A stretch of 21,290 bases of DNA from Propionicimonas sp. (lineage in GTDB: Bacteria; Actinomycetota; Actinomycetes; Propionibacteriales; Propionibacteriaceae), in assembly GCA_031119515.1 (NCBI GenBank), contig JAVHXR010000006.1:1-21290 (forward strand), read 5' to 3'. Each line of letters begins with the position of its first letter. Positions within the stretch are counted from its first letter, which is position 1. Both the position numbers and the translations under genes were made by a program. This document shows positions 1 through 6,587 of the stretch, piece after piece. The notes beneath the pieces were generated by a model that ran no database searches, was not told where the DNA came from, and was given only the letters and a program-made list of their open reading frames with translations.

Positions 1-378
1 CTTCAGGGCGTTCTCCACCGCCAGGCCGCCGCCCTCGATGAAGAACAGGTGTGGCAGCCGCGGGTCGCCCAGCACCCGTCGGAAGGTGTCGATGAACTCC
101 GCCATCGCGACGGTGTAGACGTCGGAGTTGCTCGGCTTGTGCAGCGCGATCCGTCCGAGTTCGGCGACCACGGCGGGATCCGACATCGCAGGGTGGTTCA
201 TCCCGAGCGCGTTGGAGCCGAAGAAGCTGAACAGGTCGAGGAAGTGCTCGCCGGTGACCGCGTCAACCAGGTCGCTGCCCTGCGACCTTTCCAGGTCGAG
301 GACGATCGGCAGGCCGTCGGCCAGGATCGAGCGTCGGAGGGTCGGGAGCACCTCGGCAGGAGTCAATCGGGTAACCAT
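1..378 (-). CDS. lat: L-lysine 6-aminotransferase, N-terminal part (runs off left edge)
   Basis: This PLP-dependent class III aminotransferase moves the epsilon-amino group of lysine to 2-oxoglutarate, giving piperideine-6-carboxylate. Only the first 126 residues lie in the window. Visible are an N-terminal segment with TLRRSILADGLPIVLDLERS, the FFGSNALGMNHPAM stretch (about residues 51-64), KPSNSDVYTVAMAEF and the PHLFFIEGGGLAVENALK block at the edge. These match the N-terminus of mycobacterial Lat as I know it; the PLP lysine lies beyond the edge. The ATG at 378 is chosen because a TAGAAT -10 box sits six bases upstream and no Shine-Dalgarno sequence is present, so the mRNA is probably leaderless. 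The gene lies just downstream of an Lrp/AsnC gene on the same strand, as in mycobacteria (Rv3290c/Rv3291c). Other class III aminotransferases are unlikely given the match. Confidence 0.93.
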   Translation of the reverse strand, partial: MVTRLTPAEVLPTLRRSILADGLPIVLDLERSQGSDLVDAVTGEHFLDLFSFFGSNALGMNHPAMSDPAVVAELGRIALHKPSNSDVYTVAMAEFIDTFRRVLGDPRLPHLFFIEGGGLAVENALK

Positions 379-384
379 CTGGGC

Positions 385-390
385 ATTCTA
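385..390 (-). promoter_or_regulatory. -10 box of lat (leaderless)
   Basis: Read on the minus strand, TAGAAT lies six bases before the lat ATG. That spacing puts the transcription start at or within a base of the start codon. The expected -35 position (about 408-413) has no TTGACA-like hexamer, so the promoter may depend on an activator. Confidence 0.65.
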
Positions 391-391
391 G

Positions 392-437
392 CCGGAAGAA
401 TTCCGGTGGCCGATCCCTGCCCACGGTGGAATTCCGG
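392..437. promoter_or_regulatory. Candidate Lrp-type operator: two GAATTCCGG repeats in the lat promoter
   Basis: GAATTCCGG occurs at 398-406 and again at 429-437, 31 bases apart start to start, which is about three helical turns. The first copy is half of a perfect inverted repeat, CCGGAA-GAA-TTCCGG (392-406), lying between the lat -10 box and the expected -35 position. The second includes the 8-base palindrome GGAATTCC (428-435). Lrp/AsnC proteins form multimers that bind phased sites, and such a gene lies next door. That it binds here is inference. Confidence 0.55.
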
Positions 438-471
438 ATCGTCGGCCCTAGCCAGCCGCGAACGCCACCTG

Positions 472-948
472 TCACACCTCGCCGATGACCGGCGGACGGT
501 CCTCGAAGAAGGTCTGCAGCACCACCGTCGTGCGGGTGTTGACATTGGCCGCCAGCCGTACCTCCCGGATCAGTTCCTCGAGTCGCTGCGGGCTCCTGAC
601 CCGGACGAGGAGGATGTACGCGGCGTCCCCCGCCACCGAGTGGCAGGCCACGATCTCGGGCAGGTCGACGAGCTGCTCGGGGATGGTGTCCAGGACGCTG
701 GGGTCGAGCGGGCTGACCTCGATGAACGCCGCCAGCGGCATCCCGATCGCCTCCGGATCGACCTGGGCGCGGTAGCCGGTGATGATCCCGCGCTCCTCCA
801 GCCGCCGGACCCGGGTCTGGACGCTCGACGTCGACAAGCCGGTCGCCTCGGCCAGCCGCGACAGTGTGGACCGGCCGTCCGCCAGCAGCTCCCTGAGGAT
901 GACGGCATCGGTCCCGTCCGTCAGCCTCCCCGGCCTCCGCGTCGTCAT
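472..948 (-). CDS. lrpA: Lrp/AsnC-family transcriptional regulator, likely controls lat
   Basis: This 158-residue protein has the usual Lrp/AsnC length and layout. An N-terminal winged helix-turn-helix spans about residues 10-60 (LSRLAEATGLSTSSVQTRVRRLEERG in outline), the linker carries GYRAQVDPEAIG, and the C-terminal RAM effector-binding domain spans about 70-150. Such proteins assemble as dimers to hexadecamers and sense amino acids; the mycobacterial orthologue next to lat regulates lat in response to starvation. The stop lies 93 bases from the lat start, and that gap holds a lat promoter, so the two genes are probably transcribed separately. The ATG at 948 is supported by TACAGT six bases upstream and no Shine-Dalgarno sequence. 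The ligand, perhaps lysine, is inferred from context. Confidence 0.9.
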   Translation of the reverse strand: MTTRRPGRLTDGTDAVILRELLADGRSTLSRLAEATGLSTSSVQTRVRRLEERGIITGYRAQVDPEAIGMPLAAFIEVSPLDPSVLDTIPEQLVDLPEIVACHSVAGDAAYILLVRVRSPQRLEELIREVRLAANVNTRTTVVLQTFFEDRPPVIGEV

Positions 949-954
949 GGGCCG

Positions 955-960
955 ACTGTA
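955..960 (-). promoter_or_regulatory. -10 box of lrpA (leaderless)
   Basis: On the minus strand TACAGT lies six bases before the ATG at 948, and no Shine-Dalgarno sequence is present. Confidence 0.55.
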
Positions 961-1003
961 CTGCCGCCCGCCCCGCGCGGTGGGGACGGTTCCGCGTCCG
1001 GGC

Positions 1004-1663
1004 TCAGCGGACGGCGCGGTAGAGGGCGTAGGTGAACTCCCGTCCCTCCCGGGCGATCGGGACGTCGATCACCTCCACCCGGCCGGCCAGCCGCCGCAGG
1101 GTGAGTTCGAGCGGAGAACTGGCGGTCTCGCACCAGACCAGCAGGCGACCACCGGGCGTCAGCCGGTCGAGGCAGTCGGCGAGGCACCCTGCGGTGTAGA
1201 CCTCGGCGTTGTCGGCGTGGATCAGGAAGCTCGGGCCGTTGTCGACGTCCAGCAGGATCGCGTCCCACACCCGGTCGGTGCCGCGGACGAAGCCCACGAC
1301 GTCGCCATGGTGGAGCGTCACAGCAGGGTCGGTGGCGACCCGGCCCAACTGCTCGGTGACGCCCGCGCGGGCCCACTCCACCAGCGGCCCGGCGCGCTCG
1401 ACGACGTCGATGCCGGTGGCCCCGTTACCGAGCAGCCGCGCCGCGGTGAACCCGAGGCCGAGCCCGCCGACCAGGACACGTCCCGGGGTCGTCCCGGCGG
1501 CGTCGGCGAGGGCGAGTTCGCTGCTGACCTCGACGGTGTCCATCGCGAACACGCCGTTCACCACCAGCTCGACGATGTCGCCCCGGCGGCGCAGCACGAC
1601 CTCGCCGTCGGGGGTGTCGGCCCGCCCGAGAACCACGATCTCCACCCGACCATGGTGACTCAT
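1004..1663 (-). CDS. Spermidine-synthase-like SAM-dependent methyltransferase, orphan
   Basis: The 219-residue protein has a short beta-rich N-terminus (about 1-50) followed by a Rossmann methyltransferase fold. Motif I is VLVGGLGLGFTA (63-74), the acidic end of beta 2 is DVVER (86-90), HHGDVVGFV follows, and a DAILLDVDNGP strand ends in the position where spermidine synthases carry catalytic Asp residues. It resembles the spermidine-synthase-like proteins of actinobacteria. No speE/speD partner is nearby and the polyamine-site Asp pattern is altered, so I would not call it a real spermidine synthase; the substrate is unknown. The ATG at 1663 has no Shine-Dalgarno sequence; a weak -10 (TAACGC, minus strand, 1689-1684) overlaps the divergent GNAT promoter. 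An in-frame GTG near 1645 is an alternative start. Confidence 0.75.
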   Translation of the reverse strand: MSHHGRVEIVVLGRADTPDGEVVLRRRGDIVELVVNGVFAMDTVEVSSELALADAAGTTPGRVLVGGLGLGFTAARLLGNGATGIDVVERAGPLVEWARAGVTEQLGRVATDPAVTLHHGDVVGFVRGTDRVWDAILLDVDNGPSFLIHADNAEVYTAGCLADCLDRLTPGGRLLVWCETASSPLELTLRRLAGRVEVIDVPIAREGREFTYALYRAVR

Positions 1664-1688
1664 CGGCGCCGTCGCACCGGGGGTGCGT

Positions 1689-1694
1689 TAGGGT
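1689..1694 (+). promoter_or_regulatory. -10 box of the GNAT gene (leaderless)
   Basis: TAGGGT ends six bases before the ATG at 1701, and no Shine-Dalgarno sequence is present. The same bases read on the other strand could give a weak -10 for the divergent methyltransferase gene, so the two promoters would overlap in a 37-base gap. Confidence 0.6.
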
Positions 1695-1700
1695 CGGGCC

Positions 1701-2405
1701 ATGACGACGGTCCAGGTTGCCCGGCCGAGCCAGCTCGGCGACGTCTACGACACCATCCTGGTGCGCTCGTTCCAGGCCGACGAGCTGGTGGACAAGGCTG
1801 CGTTCATGCACCACTCGACCTGGGGTGAGGTGCTGCTCACCGAGGACGCCGAGGGGGTCATCACCGGTGCCGCCGTGGCCGACCACCACGCCGACACCCG
1901 CCTGTCGGTGCTGGAGTACCTGGCGGTCTCGCCCGACCACCGCGGGGCCGGCTCCGGCTCTGCGCTGCTGACGGCGGCGGTCGAGCGCTGGGCCGAACTG
2001 GTGTCGCCGGGCGCGCTGCTCGCCGAGATCGAGCGGCCCGACGCCCACCCCGCCACCGCGCAGTTCGGCGACCCGGTCCGCCGGCTGGCGTTCTACCAGC
2101 GGCACGGCTTCAAGGCGCTCGCGGTGCCGTACTACCAGCCCGCGCTGAGCGAGACCCAGCAGCCGGTGCCGGACCTGATCCTGGGCGTCCTCGTCCTCGA
2201 CCCGGCCTGGGCGAGCCAGGACGGCACCCGCTTCCTGGAGGGCCGCCGGCTCGAGGAGGTGCTGACCCACCGGATCCCGGCGCCCGAGGAGGGTGACCCG
2301 TCCGCCTACGAGGCGCTGCTCTCCGCCACCCGCGACCCTGCGGGGGTGGAACTGGTGGAGCTGTCGGACTACGCCAGGATCCCGCGCAGCGGCCCGCTGG
2401 GCTGA
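1701..2405 (+). CDS. GNAT-family N-acetyltransferase
   Basis: This 234-residue protein transfers an acetyl group from acetyl-CoA to an unidentified amine. The GNAT core lies in about residues 1-150. VLEYLAVSPDHRGAGSGSALL (about 73-93) is the beta 4 strand followed by the (R/Q)xxGxG/A pyrophosphate-binding loop, and LAFYQRHGFKAL is the usual GNAT strand-helix end. The C-terminal region of about 80 residues is charged and shows no second GNAT motif. It lies upstream of acs on the same strand but has its own leaderless promoter and is followed by a strong hairpin, so it is a separate transcript. Small GNAT enzymes such as AcuA of Bacillus acetylate Acs, which makes Acs a possible but unproven target. 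Confidence 0.85.
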   Translation: MTTVQVARPSQLGDVYDTILVRSFQADELVDKAAFMHHSTWGEVLLTEDAEGVITGAAVADHHADTRLSVLEYLAVSPDHRGAGSGSALLTAAVERWAELVSPGALLAEIERPDAHPATAQFGDPVRRLAFYQRHGFKALAVPYYQPALSETQQPVPDLILGVLVLDPAWASQDGTRFLEGRRLEEVLTHRIPAPEEGDPSAYEALLSATRDPAGVELVELSDYARIPRSGPLG

Positions 2406-2408
2406 GCC

Positions 2409-2445
2409 CCACGGGCGGCCGCAGGAACGGCCCGCCCGCCCGTGG
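2409..2445 (+). terminator. Hairpin after the GNAT gene
   Basis: A perfect 10-bp inverted repeat, CCACGGGCGG (2409-2418) and CCGCCCGTGG (2436-2445), with a 17-base loop starts four bases after the GNAT stop codon. There is no T-tract, as is common for hairpin terminators in high-GC actinobacteria. Confidence 0.6.
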
Positions 2446-2478
2446 ACCCACCCCTTCCCCCCGCCGTTTGGCCGGGGT

Positions 2479-2510
2479 TAGGCTCGCGCCACATCCGTCG
2501 ATGTGGAGGA
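2479..2510 (+). promoter_or_regulatory. acs promoter -10 and ribosome binding site
   Basis: TAGGCT at 2479-2484 fits a -10 box and would start transcription near 2490. GGAGGA at 2505-2510 is a close Shine-Dalgarno match two bases before the ATG at 2513, a short spacing. No -35 hexamer is evident. Unlike most genes here, acs has a leader of about 20 bases. Confidence 0.5.
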
Positions 2511-2512
2511 TC

Positions 2513-4402
2513 ATGAGCGAGCCCAGCGTTGAGTTTGTCCACCCCGATCCCGGGTTCGTCCACCTGGACGAGTTGCCGGACGCCGACGCGCTCCGCGCCT
2601 CGGCAGCTGCCGATCCGGTCGGGTTCTGGGAGGGCGAGGCCAGGGAGCTGGAGTGGTACACGCCGTGGGAGAAGGTGCTGGACGACTCCGATGCACCGTT
2701 CTTCAGGTGGTTCACCGGCGCCACCACGAACATCGTCCACAACGCCATCGACCGCCACCTGCACGGCCCGTACAAGAACAAGCTCGCCCTGATCTGGGTC
2801 GGGGAGAACGGCACCGACTACAAGACCTACTCCTACTTCTCGCTCAACCGCGAGGTCATCCAGATGGCCAACATCCTCAAGGCGATGGGGGTGAAGAAGG
2901 GCGACCGGGTGACGATCTACCTGCCGAGGATCCCCGAGGTGGTGTTCGCGATGCTGGCCTGCGCCAAGCTCGGCGCGGTGCACTCGGTGATCTTCGCCGG
3001 TTTCTCGGCGGACGCGCTGTCGAGCCGGATCGACGACTCCGAGTCGAAGCTCGTGATCACCGCCGACGGCTCCTGGGTCAACGGCGGGATCTTCAAGCTG
3101 AAGGACATCGTCGACGAGGCGATCCGGTTCAGCCCGTCGGTGGAGAACGTGATCGTGGTCAGGCGCACCGGCCACGAGGTGGCGATGGAGCCGCTGCGCG
3201 ACCACTGGTACCACGACCTGGCCGCGCTGCCGATCGCCAACGGAGCCTGCCCGACCGAACCGATGGACGCAGAGGACCCGCTGTTCATCCTCTACACCTC
3301 GGGCTCGACCGGGGCCCCGAAGGCGATCCTGCACACCCACGGCGGCTACATGGTCGGCACCTACGCGACCCTGAAGTACACCTTCGACATCCGCGACGAG
3401 GACCGCTGGTGGTGCACCGCCGACCCCGGCTGGATCACCGGCCACTCCTACCTCGTGTACGGCCCGATGCTGAACGGTGCCACCACCTTCATGTACGAGG
3501 GCGGCCCGACCTACCCCAACCCGAACCGGTGGTGGCAGCTGATCGAGTACTACGGGATCACCACCTTCTACACCGCGCCGACGGCGATCCGTTCGCTGAT
3601 GCGGTTCGGCGAGGCCTGGCCGAACCGCCACGACCTCTCCTCGCTGCGGTTGCTGGGCTCGGTCGGCGAGCCGATCAACCCCGAGGCCTGGCACTGGTTC
3701 CACCGGGTGATCGGCAAGGGCCGCTGCCCGATCATGGACACCTGGTGGCAGACCGAGACAGGCATGTTCCAGATCGCCCCGACGCCCGGGATGCCGCTCA
3801 AGCCGGGCTCGGGCGGGAAGCCGTTCTTCGGGCAGGAGGCCGAGATCCTGGACGAGCAGGGCAACCCCGTGCCCGACGGCGAGGAGGGCTTCCTGGTGCT
3901 GAAGAACCCGTGGCCGGCGATGATGCGGACGCTGTACAAGGATCCCGACCGCTACCTGAACACGTACTGGTCGAAGTACCCGGGACGATACCTGGCCGGC
4001 GACTCGGCAAAGCGCGATGCCGACGGCTACTTCTGGGTGATCGGGCGCACCGACGACGTGATCAAGGTGTCCGGCCACCGGCTGGGCACCGCCGAGGTGG
4101 AGTCGGCGCTGGTGTCCCATCCCGCGGTGGCCGAGGCCGCGGCGATCGGGCTCCCGCACGAGGTGAAGGGAAACGCGATCCACGCCTTCGTTGTGCTGCG
4201 GCTCGGCTACGCCGGGTCGCCGGAACTGGCCGAGGAGTTGCGCAAGCACGTCTCGGTCCACCTGTCGCCGATCGCCAAGCCGGACTGGATCGACTTCACG
4301 GACAAGCTTCCCAAGACCCGCTCGGGCAAGATCATGCGGCGGGTGCTGAAGGCCCGGGCGCTCGGACAGGACGAGGGCGACACCACCACCCTGGAGGAGT
4401 GA
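2513..4402 (+). CDS. acs: Acetyl-CoA synthetase (AMP-forming acetate--CoA ligase)
   Basis: The 629-residue enzyme activates acetate with ATP and CoA through acetyl-AMP. It has the N-terminal ACAS domain (about 35-95), the AMP-binding motif YTSGSTGAPK (261-270), the DTWWQTETG motif (409-417) whose Trp restricts the pocket to short acyl chains, and the hinge region GRTDDVIKVSGHR. The C-terminal PKTRSGKIMRR contains the catalytic Lys (about residue 605), which protein acetyltransferases switch off in known Acs enzymes. Length is near the family's usual 630-650. The ATG at 2513 follows GGAGGA; the frame stays open upstream to a TTG at 2468 and an ATG at 2501, but these lie ahead of the ribosome binding site. 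The stop overlaps the next gene. Propionate or another short acid is a possible alternative substrate. Confidence 0.93.
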   Translation: MSEPSVEFVHPDPGFVHLDELPDADALRASAAADPVGFWEGEARELEWYTPWEKVLDDSDAPFFRWFTGATTNIVHNAIDRHLHGPYKNKLALIWVGENGTDYKTYSYFSLNREVIQMANILKAMGVKKGDRVTIYLPRIPEVVFAMLACAKLGAVHSVIFAGFSADALSSRIDDSESKLVITADGSWVNGGIFKLKDIVDEAIRFSPSVENVIVVRRTGHEVAMEPLRDHWYHDLAALPIANGACPTEPMDAEDPLFILYTSGSTGAPKAILHTHGGYMVGTYATLKYTFDIRDEDRWWCTADPGWITGHSYLVYGPMLNGATTFMYEGGPTYPNPNRWWQLIEYYGITTFYTAPTAIRSLMRFGEAWPNRHDLSSLRLLGSVGEPINPEAWHWFHRVIGKGRCPIMDTWWQTETGMFQIAPTPGMPLKPGSGGKPFFGQEAEILDEQGNPVPDGEEGFLVLKNPWPAMMRTLYKDPDRYLNTYWSKYPGRYLAGDSAKRDADGYFWVIGRTDDVIKVSGHRLGTAEVESALVSHPAVAEAAAIGLPHEVKGNAIHAFVVLRLGYAGSPELAEELRKHVSVHLSPIAKPDWIDFTDKLPKTRSGKIMRRVLKARALGQDEGDTTTLEE

Positions 4403-4701
4403 TGTTCGCCAACGTCGGGACGCTCGGGGTGCTGCCGGGACGTCGCGGCGACCTGGTGGCGCACCTGACCGGGCGCAGCGACAGCCTCGCGGCCTCCGGC
4501 TGCCTGCTGTACGAGGTCGGCGTCGACGACAGCCGGCCCGACACCGTGTTCGTGATGGAGCTGTGGACGTCGGCGCAGGCCCACCGCGCCTCGCTCGACC
4601 TCCCCGAGGTGCAGGCGTCGATAGCGTCCGCCCGTCCGCTGCTGTCGGGGGAGTTCGGCGGCTTCCGCTTCGACGTGGTCGGATCCCCGCTGCGCGACTG
4701 A
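4402..4701 (+). CDS. ABM-fold antibiotic biosynthesis monooxygenase / quinol monooxygenase-like protein
   Basis: The 99-residue protein fits the single-domain ABM family (YgiN-like, ferredoxin-like dimers that oxidise quinols or similar aromatics without a cofactor). Visible are an N-terminal strand (FANVGTLGVLPGRRGDLVAHL), the central GCLLYEVGVDDSRPDTVFVMELWTS in outline, and the helix with AHRASLDLPEVQASIA, a typical ABM 'H..S..' segment. Its ATG overlaps the acs stop (TGATG), and GGAGG lies just upstream inside the acs end, so the two are probably co-transcribed and translationally coupled. The substrate cannot be read from the sequence; its link to acetate activation is unexplained. Confidence 0.8.
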   Translation: MFANVGTLGVLPGRRGDLVAHLTGRSDSLAASGCLLYEVGVDDSRPDTVFVMELWTSAQAHRASLDLPEVQASIASARPLLSGEFGGFRFDVVGSPLRD

Positions 4702-4704
4702 CGC

Positions 4705-4725
4705 CGCTGCGGCAGTGCCGCGGCG
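4705..4725 (+). terminator. Hairpin after the acs-ABM pair
   Basis: A 9-bp stem with one G-T pair (4705-4713 with 4717-4725) and a 3-base loop AGT begins right after the ABM stop codon. A second G/C-rich inverted repeat (GGCGGG/CCCGCC, 4766-4781) follows. No T-tract is present. The rest of the 248-base gap to eat holds only the candidate promoter. Confidence 0.5.
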
Positions 4726-4852
4726 AGCGGGTCGGAGCCGGCGGCCGGGGGTCGGAGGCAGGGCCGGCGGGGGCGCCCGCCGCCAGGGCGAGCCGGATCG
4801 GGGCGGTCGATGTTACGAGTTCCGCACCGGCGGTTACAGCCGCGTGAACCAC

Positions 4853-4886
4853 CTGAACCGGGCCCGCCGCGGGGATAGCTTCCCCG
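4853..4886 (+). promoter_or_regulatory. Candidate eat promoter with palindrome over the -10 box
   Basis: CTGAAC (4853-4858) and TAGCTT (4876-4881) are separated by 17 bases and may be -35 and -10 boxes. The -10 lies inside the inverted repeat CGGGGA-TAGCT-TCCCCG (4870-4886), which could be an operator or an RNA hairpin at the mRNA start. The remaining leader to 4949 has no further structure I can support. Confidence 0.35.
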
Positions 4887-4949
4887 TATCGAAGCCGGGA
4901 CCGGCGCTGCTCCCTGCCATGACACGAAGTGACGAGGGAGATGGTGACA

Positions 4950-6437
4950 ATGGGCGCTACGCCCGAGACAGACGACCTGTCCGTAGCCGGGGTCAGCTAT
5001 CGGAAGGCCGAGGACGGCTACTTCGACAAACGGAAGCTGCAGCGCACCGCGGGCGTCTGGGGTTTGTGGGGGATCGGTGTCGCGGCCGTCATCTCCGGCA
5101 ACTTCTCCGGCTGGAACTTCGGCATCGGCTCGGCCGGCTGGGGCGGCTTCCTGGTGGCGTCGGCGATCGTGATCGTGATGTACGTGATGATGATCGAGTC
5201 GATCTCGGAGATGGCTGCGGCGATGCCCCACACCGGCGGCGCCTACTCGTTCGCCCGGGCGGCGATGGGGCCGTGGGGCGGGTTCGTGACCGGCCTGGCG
5301 GAGACCATCGAGTACGTCATGACGACGGCCGTGGTGATCTTCTTCTCCGCGCAGTACGCGGACGCGATCCTGGCCAAGCTGGGCGGCTTCAGCCTGATCG
5401 AGGCCGGCTACGCCTGGGTGTGGTGGGTGGCGCTGTACGCGGTCTTCGTGGCGCTGAACGCCGCCGGGGCCGAGATCTCGTTCAAGTTCGCCGTGGTGGT
5501 GGCGATCATGTCGGTGGCGATCCTGGTGCTGTTCGCCGCGATCGCGCTGTTCTCCGGCCACCTCGACTTCTCCAGCCTCTGGAACATCGCGCCGACCGAG
5601 GGGAACTCGGTCTTCCTGCCGTTCGGCTGGGCCGGGGTGCTGTTCGCGATGCCGTTCGCGATGTGGCTCTTCCTCGGCATCGAGGAACTCCCGCTGGCCG
5701 CCGAGGAGGCGCACAACCCCGAGCGCGACATCCCGCGCGCCGCCCGCGGCGGCATGCTCACCCTGCTCGTCACCGGCGCCATCGTCGTGGTCCTGAACCC
5801 GGCCGTGCTCGGCGCGGCAGTCACCGGCGAGGCCGGCGAGCCGCTGCTGCAGGGCTTCGCCGCGATGATCCCCGGCGACATCGCCGCGGTGCTGTCGCTG
5901 TTCGCCCTGGTCGGTCTGCTCGCCTCTGTTCAGGGGATCATGTTCGCCTACGGCCGCAACATGTACTCGCTGTCGCGGGCCGGCTACTACCCGAAGGTGC
6001 TGTCGCTGACCGGCGCCCGCAAGACCCCGTACGTCGCCCTGGTGGTCGGTGCGGTGATCGGCTTCGTGTCGCTGCTGGTCGTCCAGTACGGCGGCGAGGC
6101 GGCCGGGTCGGTCGTGCTCAACATCGCGGTCTGGGGAGCGGTCCTTGCCTACCTGCTGCAGATGGCGTCGTTCGTGATCCTGCGCCGCCGGTTCCCGGAC
6201 GCGAGCCGTCCGCACCGCAGCCCGTTCGGGGTGACGGGGGCGGTCATCGCCGGCGTGATCGCGCTCGCGATCTTCATCGGGGTCCTGCTCAACCCCGACT
6301 ACACGCTGGCGATCTACAGCATCGTCGTGGTGTACGCGATCGCGCTGGGGCTGTTCGCGGTGTTCGGCCGCAAGCGGCTGGTGCTCTCTCCGGAAGAGGA
6401 GTACGCGATCACCGGCGGGCTGGGCACCAAGCAGTAG
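4950..6437 (+). CDS. eat: Ethanolamine permease (APC superfamily)
   Basis: The 495-residue inner-membrane protein has about 12 hydrophobic segments and the amino acid-polyamine-organocation signature near its start: GVWGLWGIGVAAVISGNFSGWNFGI in outline, with TM1 unwound at the ISGNFSGWN glycines. Later come MPHTGGAYSFARAAMGPWGG and GIEELPLAAEEAHNPERDIP, typical of ethanolamine permeases. It should import ethanolamine by cation symport. It is convergent with eutB-eutC, which supports the substrate. The ATG at 4950 is preferred because GAGGGAG (4934-4940) lies nine bases upstream; in-frame starts at 4929, 4941 and 4944 are less well placed but cannot be excluded. A generic amino acid permease is the alternative. 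Confidence 0.88.
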   Translation: MGATPETDDLSVAGVSYRKAEDGYFDKRKLQRTAGVWGLWGIGVAAVISGNFSGWNFGIGSAGWGGFLVASAIVIVMYVMMIESISEMAAAMPHTGGAYSFARAAMGPWGGFVTGLAETIEYVMTTAVVIFFSAQYADAILAKLGGFSLIEAGYAWVWWVALYAVFVALNAAGAEISFKFAVVVAIMSVAILVLFAAIALFSGHLDFSSLWNIAPTEGNSVFLPFGWAGVLFAMPFAMWLFLGIEELPLAAEEAHNPERDIPRAARGGMLTLLVTGAIVVVLNPAVLGAAVTGEAGEPLLQGFAAMIPGDIAAVLSLFALVGLLASVQGIMFAYGRNMYSLSRAGYYPKVLSLTGARKTPYVALVVGAVIGFVSLLVVQYGGEAAGSVVLNIAVWGAVLAYLLQMASFVILRRRFPDASRPHRSPFGVTGAVIAGVIALAIFIGVLLNPDYTLAIYSIVVVYAIALGLFAVFGRKRLVLSPEEEYAITGGLGTKQ

Positions 6438-6453
6438 CCATCGGGAATGGACA

Positions 6454-6483
6454 GGTGGCCGGTCCCTGCGGGGGCCGGCCACC
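6454..6483. terminator. Bidirectional hairpin between eat and eutC
   Basis: A perfect 9-bp inverted repeat, GGTGGCCGG (6454-6462) and CCGGCCACC (6475-6483), has a 12-base loop that can itself pair (CCC with GGG). It lies 17 bases after the eat stop and can serve both converging transcripts. Confidence 0.6.
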
Positions 6484-6587
6484 GCTGTGTCCGGCCCCGG
6501 AGGGAGTCCGCGGGCCACCTCGCTCGGCCAGTGCCCGGCGGGTGCCGCTCGCGGGTGCGCCGGCCCCGGGATCGTCGCGGGGAGTCG

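Noticed and set aside
961..990. CCCC-N7-GGGG inverted repeat between lrpA and the methyltransferase gene
   Set aside because: The arms are four bases of pure G/C in a G/C-rich gap, so I cannot tell a terminator from chance.
2369..4852. Long open frame on the minus strand across acs (over 800 codons)
   Set aside because: It is antisense to a gene with a clear family match, has a composition rich in Arg, Pro, Gly, Val and His with no recognisable domain, and follows from high GC at third codon positions.
4810..4878. Short open frame of 22 codons starting ATG TTA upstream of eat
   Set aside because: It has no ribosome binding site, contains two rare TTA codons and ends inside the candidate eat promoter, so chance is the better explanation.
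4332..6518. Long minus-strand open frame across eat (over 700 codons)
   Set aside because: It is a shadow of the permease gene; the product is hydrophilic, full of Asp, His and Arg, and matches nothing I recognise.
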